Source: JBCDAP01 sp038747915
Lineage (GTDB): Bacteria; Planctomycetota; Phycisphaerae; Phycisphaerales; UBA1924
Length of the DNA stretch: 16,596 nucleotides
Direction of reading: 5' to 3'
Assembly: GCA_038747915.1 (NCBI GenBank)
Contig: JBCDJJ010000078.1
Coordinates: 1 to 16,596, forward strand
Shown here: piece by piece, positions 14,887 through 16,596 of the stretch
Position numbering within the stretch: the stretch's first letter is position 1
Layout of the letters: the number at the start of each line of letters is the position of its first letter
Notes under the pieces: model-generated
The model's database searches: none
What the model was told of the DNA's origin: nothing
The model's input: the letters and a program-made list of their open reading frames with translations, nothing else
Position numbers and translations under genes: made by a program

Positions 14887-15848
14887 CCGGGATGATCGTG
14901 AGCCGGTTGATTCAGCTGCCGCTCGTGCTGCTCGCGATCTACACCGCGACGTTCGTGCTCGCGTGGGCGATCCCGGGCGACGCGGTCGCGGGCGATGAGG
15001 ACAAGCTGATCGACCCCGCGGTGCTCGCCTCGATCAAGGCGCGGTACGCGCTCGACGACCCGGCGCGGTTCTACGTGGAGTATCTGGACGGCGCGACCGG
15101 GCTGCGGTGGGCGCGGCGGTCTCTCGCGGGCGAGGATGCTCCCGGCCCGGTGTTCGATCTCGGCCCGAGCTTCACGCACGCGGACTGGACGGTCAACGAG
15201 ATCCTGGCGAGCTCGCTCGGTGTGTCGATCACGCTCGGGTTGCTCGCGGTGGGCATCGCGCTGGTGATCGGCCTGACCGCCGGTGTCATCGGCGCGCTGC
15301 GCCCGGGCTCGGCGATCGACGCGATCACGCTCGTGGTCGCCCTGGTCGGGGTGAGCCTGCCGAGCTTCGTCAACGGCACCGCGCTGCTGATGGTGTTCCC
15401 GGTGTGGCTCGGCCTTGGGACGGTGGGGGGGTGGGGGACGTTCGCCGACCTGTGGCTGCCCGCGTTCACACTGAGCCTGCCGTACGCGGCGTACGTGGCG
15501 CGGCTGACGCGCCTGGGCATGATCGACGCCCTCCGGGCCGACCACGTGCGCACGGCACGTGCCAAAGGATGCTCCGCCTGGCGCGTTGTCATGAAGCACG
15601 CGCTGAAGAACGCCTTTCTCCCCGTGCTGAGCTACCTCGGCCCCGCGTGCGCCTTCGCGATGACGGGCAGCTTCGTGGTCGAGAAGGTCTTTAACGTGCC
15701 GGGCGTCGGCCAGCACTTTGTGGACGCGGTGCTCGGCAAGGACCTGTTCGTGATCATGGGCGTGACGCTGGTGTTCAGCGCCCTGATCGTGACGCTGAAT
15801 CTGTTGGTGGATGTGCTGTACCGCGTGGTGGATCCGAGGATCGAGTGA
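14883..15848 (+). CDS. ABC transporter permease, OppB/DppB type
   Basis: This 321-residue inner-membrane permease has the OppB pattern. A first helix (7-30) begins with the family RLIQLPLVLL motif. A periplasmic stretch follows, with helices at about 111-138, 147-174, 188-207, 247-262 and 288-313. The cytoplasmic EAA loop for contact with the ATPase is at about 219-240 (ADHVRTARAKGCSAWRVVMK). The conserved GSFVVEKVFNVPGVG is at 262-276. Its ATG overlaps the OppA-like stop by four bases. In complete operons OppC and the ATPases OppD/OppF would follow, but here the next gene is an unrelated EVE protein. Partner subunits must therefore be encoded elsewhere or have been lost. The extracytoplasmic loop between residues 31 and 105 is somewhat longer than in compact family members. 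Confidence 0.92.
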   Translation: MTGMIVSRLIQLPLVLLAIYTATFVLAWAIPGDAVAGDEDKLIDPAVLASIKARYALDDPARFYVEYLDGATGLRWARRSLAGEDAPGPVFDLGPSFTHADWTVNEILASSLGVSITLGLLAVGIALVIGLTAGVIGALRPGSAIDAITLVVALVGVSLPSFVNGTALLMVFPVWLGLGTVGGWGTFADLWLPAFTLSLPYAAYVARLTRLGMIDALRADHVRTARAKGCSAWRVVMKHALKNAFLPVLSYLGPACAFAMTGSFVVEKVFNVPGVGQHFVDAVLGKDLFVIMGVTLVFSALIVTLNLLVDVLYRVVDPRIE

Positions 15849-15850
15849 GA

Positions 15851-15902
15851 GGCAAGGCACCAGGCACCAGGCACTCAATTCAGTAGCTCTATGCCTGATG
15901 CC
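15851..15902 (+). repeat. Heptamer repeats with imperfect hairpin after the permease gene
   Basis: GGCACCA occurs at 15856-15862 and 15863-15869, with partial copies before (15851-15855) and after (15870-15874). The segment 15863-15874 can pair with ATGCCTGATGCC at 15891-15902, ten of twelve positions, across a 16-base loop. It sits three bases past the permease stop. It may act as a terminator or be a dispersed intergenic repeat. There is no T-tract after it. Confidence 0.5.
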
Positions 15903-15915
15903 ATACCCTTTCCGC

Positions 15916-16347
15916 ATGCCCACCTACCTCTGCAAATCCGAGCCTGACGATTACTCCATCGACGACCTCAAGCGCGATGGCTCCACCATCTGGGACGGCG
16001 TCACCAACCCCACCGCGTGCATCCACATCCGCGGGATCGTCAAGGGCGACGAGATCCTGATCTACCACACCGGCGGTGAAAAGGCGGTCACCGGGCTCGC
16101 GGTCGCCACCGGCGGGGCGTACCACGACCCCGAGCGCGACGAGGCGACGACCAAAGCGGGCGACATCAAGTTCCCCGTCTTCGATCTCAAGTACCGCAAG
16201 ACGGCCAAGACGCCGGTGACGCTCGCGGAGTTCAAGGCCGACACACGCTTCGCAGACTTCGAGCTCGTGAAGCTGCCCCGGCTCTCGGTGATGCCCGTAC
16301 CCCCCAAGCTCGACACGATCATCCGCGAGCTCGCGGGCCTGTCGTAG
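15916..16347 (+). CDS. EVE domain-containing protein
   Basis: This 143-residue protein is a single EVE domain, a PUA-like fold related to YTH domains that is thought to recognise modified bases in DNA or RNA. Landmarks are the N-terminal YLCKSEPDDYSIDDL (4-18), WDGVTNPTACIHIRGI (26-41), KGDEILIYHTGGEKAVTGLA (43-62), AYHDPE (68-73) and the C-terminal LPRLSVMPVPP (120-130). Length matches stand-alone EVE proteins (about 135-155). ATG at 15916 is chosen because family members begin MxxYWLxKSEP. An in-frame ATG six codons earlier at 15898 lies within the hairpin. No ribosome site is visible. It is a lone gene here without restriction or defence partners, so a housekeeping-like or RNA-related role is as likely as defence. 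Confidence 0.92.
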   Translation: MPTYLCKSEPDDYSIDDLKRDGSTIWDGVTNPTACIHIRGIVKGDEILIYHTGGEKAVTGLAVATGGAYHDPERDEATTKAGDIKFPVFDLKYRKTAKTPVTLAEFKADTRFADFELVKLPRLSVMPVPPKLDTIIRELAGLS

Positions 16348-16353
16348 CCGGTG

Positions 16354-16374
16354 GCGGGAGCGTCCCGCTCCCGC
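16354..16374 (+). repeat. Perfect 9-bp hairpin after the EVE gene (REP-like, possible terminator)
   Basis: GCGGGAGCG, loop TCC, CGCTCCCGC: a perfect 9-base stem with a 3-base loop, six bases after the EVE stop. The position suits a transcription terminator, but no T-run follows. Its core GGGAGCG/CGCTCCC is shared with the hairpin at 16423-16443. Confidence 0.75.
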
Positions 16375-16422
16375 GAACGCCCGCGAACGAAAGTCGAGCC
16401 GAGTGGTGTCGGCCGCGCATCC

Positions 16423-16443
16423 GTGGGAGCGAGACGCTCCCAC
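16423..16443 (+). repeat. Second perfect 9-bp REP-like hairpin
   Basis: GTGGGAGCG, loop AGA, CGCTCCCAC: again nine paired bases and a 3-base loop. It aligns with the reverse complement of the first hairpin: loop GGA versus AGA, and a C-G pair replaced by T-A in the stem. The two therefore form an inverted pair of one repeat family. Confidence 0.75.
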
Positions 16444-16581
16444 CACCGACCATGGCGAGACAACACGGGCGCCGACCCCGAGCGAAGCGAAGGGCCCGTC
16501 CTGCCTTCTAGAGCAGACCAAGTCAACTCGTCTCGCCAGTCTTCGCGGTGGATCGACCGACTCCGGGACTTGGGTGCCACT

Positions 16582-16596
16582 GGCGGCTTGCCCGCC
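16582..16596 (+). repeat. Palindrome truncated by the window end
   Basis: GGCGG (16582-16586) pairs with CCGCC (16592-16596) across the loop CTTGC. The bases before the first arm are CCACT, so the stem would extend if the next bases outside the window are AGTGG. The phrase resembles dispersed repeats I recall from planctomycete genomes, but this cannot be checked here. Confidence 0.5.

Larger units (their letters stand above)
16348..16596. other. Non-coding tail rich in palindromes
   Basis: No credible gene lies in these 249 bases. The stretch holds two REP-like hairpins, a short tandem repeat CCGCGAACG(C/A) at 16371-16390, a CGAGCGAAGCGAAGGG phrase around 16479-16494 of the type often found dispersed in such genomes, and the beginning of a further palindrome at the window end. 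No tRNA cloverleaf was found. Confidence 0.55.

Noticed and set aside
14763..15923. 386-residue minus-strand frame over the permease.
   Set aside because: It is rich in His, Arg and Gln with no domain, and lies opposite a clear OppB-type permease.
16348..16596. Possible tRNA or CRISPR repeat in the palindromic tail.
   Set aside because: No cloverleaf arms or anticodon loop are found, and the repeats are two hairpins of differing sequence without regular spacers.

Overview
This is a GC-rich bacterial chromosomal window with 14 protein-coding genes and no rRNA, tRNA, CRISPR array or recognisable transposase. Gene style suggests a planctomycete, perhaps the Phycisphaerae side: GC-rich codons, many 4-base start/stop overlaps, signal peptides ending in forms such as 'PLAAQ', a sigma factor paired with an RskA-like membrane anti-sigma, and large secreted proteins of unknown function. 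This is inference from style and remembered families; no marker gene is present to prove it.

Layout. Bases 1-141 are an abnormal run of G and C homopolymers, probably a poor-quality contig end. A D-2-hydroxyacid dehydrogenase (142-1116, minus) is divergent from a penicillin-acylase-type Ntn hydrolase (1246-3594) that is coupled to an alpha/beta hydrolase (3597-4382). Converging on these is a two-component pair on the minus strand: a soluble PAS histidine kinase (5042-6316) followed by a FixJ/LuxR-type response regulator (4392-5045), joined by an ATGA overlap. Divergent from the kinase, across a 293-base AT-richer gap, are an ECF-like sigma factor (6610-7257) and its likely RskA-like anti-sigma (7286-8110). 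The anti-sigma 3' end overlaps, tail to tail, the last gene of a three-gene minus-strand operon: a small 3-TM protein (11509-11853), an 856-residue exported repeat protein (8942-11512) and a flippase-like integral membrane protein (8064-8945). These are chained by 4-base GTGA and ATGA overlaps.

Divergent from that operon, across 99 bases with promoter-like elements on both strands, is a plus-strand operon: an exported helical protein of unknown function (11953-13062), an OppA/DppA-type peptide-binding protein (13072-14886) and an OppB/DppB-type permease (14883-15848). No OppC, OppD or OppF partner follows. Instead there is a short repeat/hairpin spacer and an EVE-domain gene (15916-16347). 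The last 249 bases hold no gene but contain palindromes: two REP-like hairpins in opposite orientation and the beginning of a third palindrome cut by the window end.

The best candidates for something undescribed are the 3-TM / TPR-like / flippase-like envelope operon, the exported helical protein tied to an incomplete Opp transporter, and the palindromic repeat families around the EVE gene. No known defence or secretion system is complete here.
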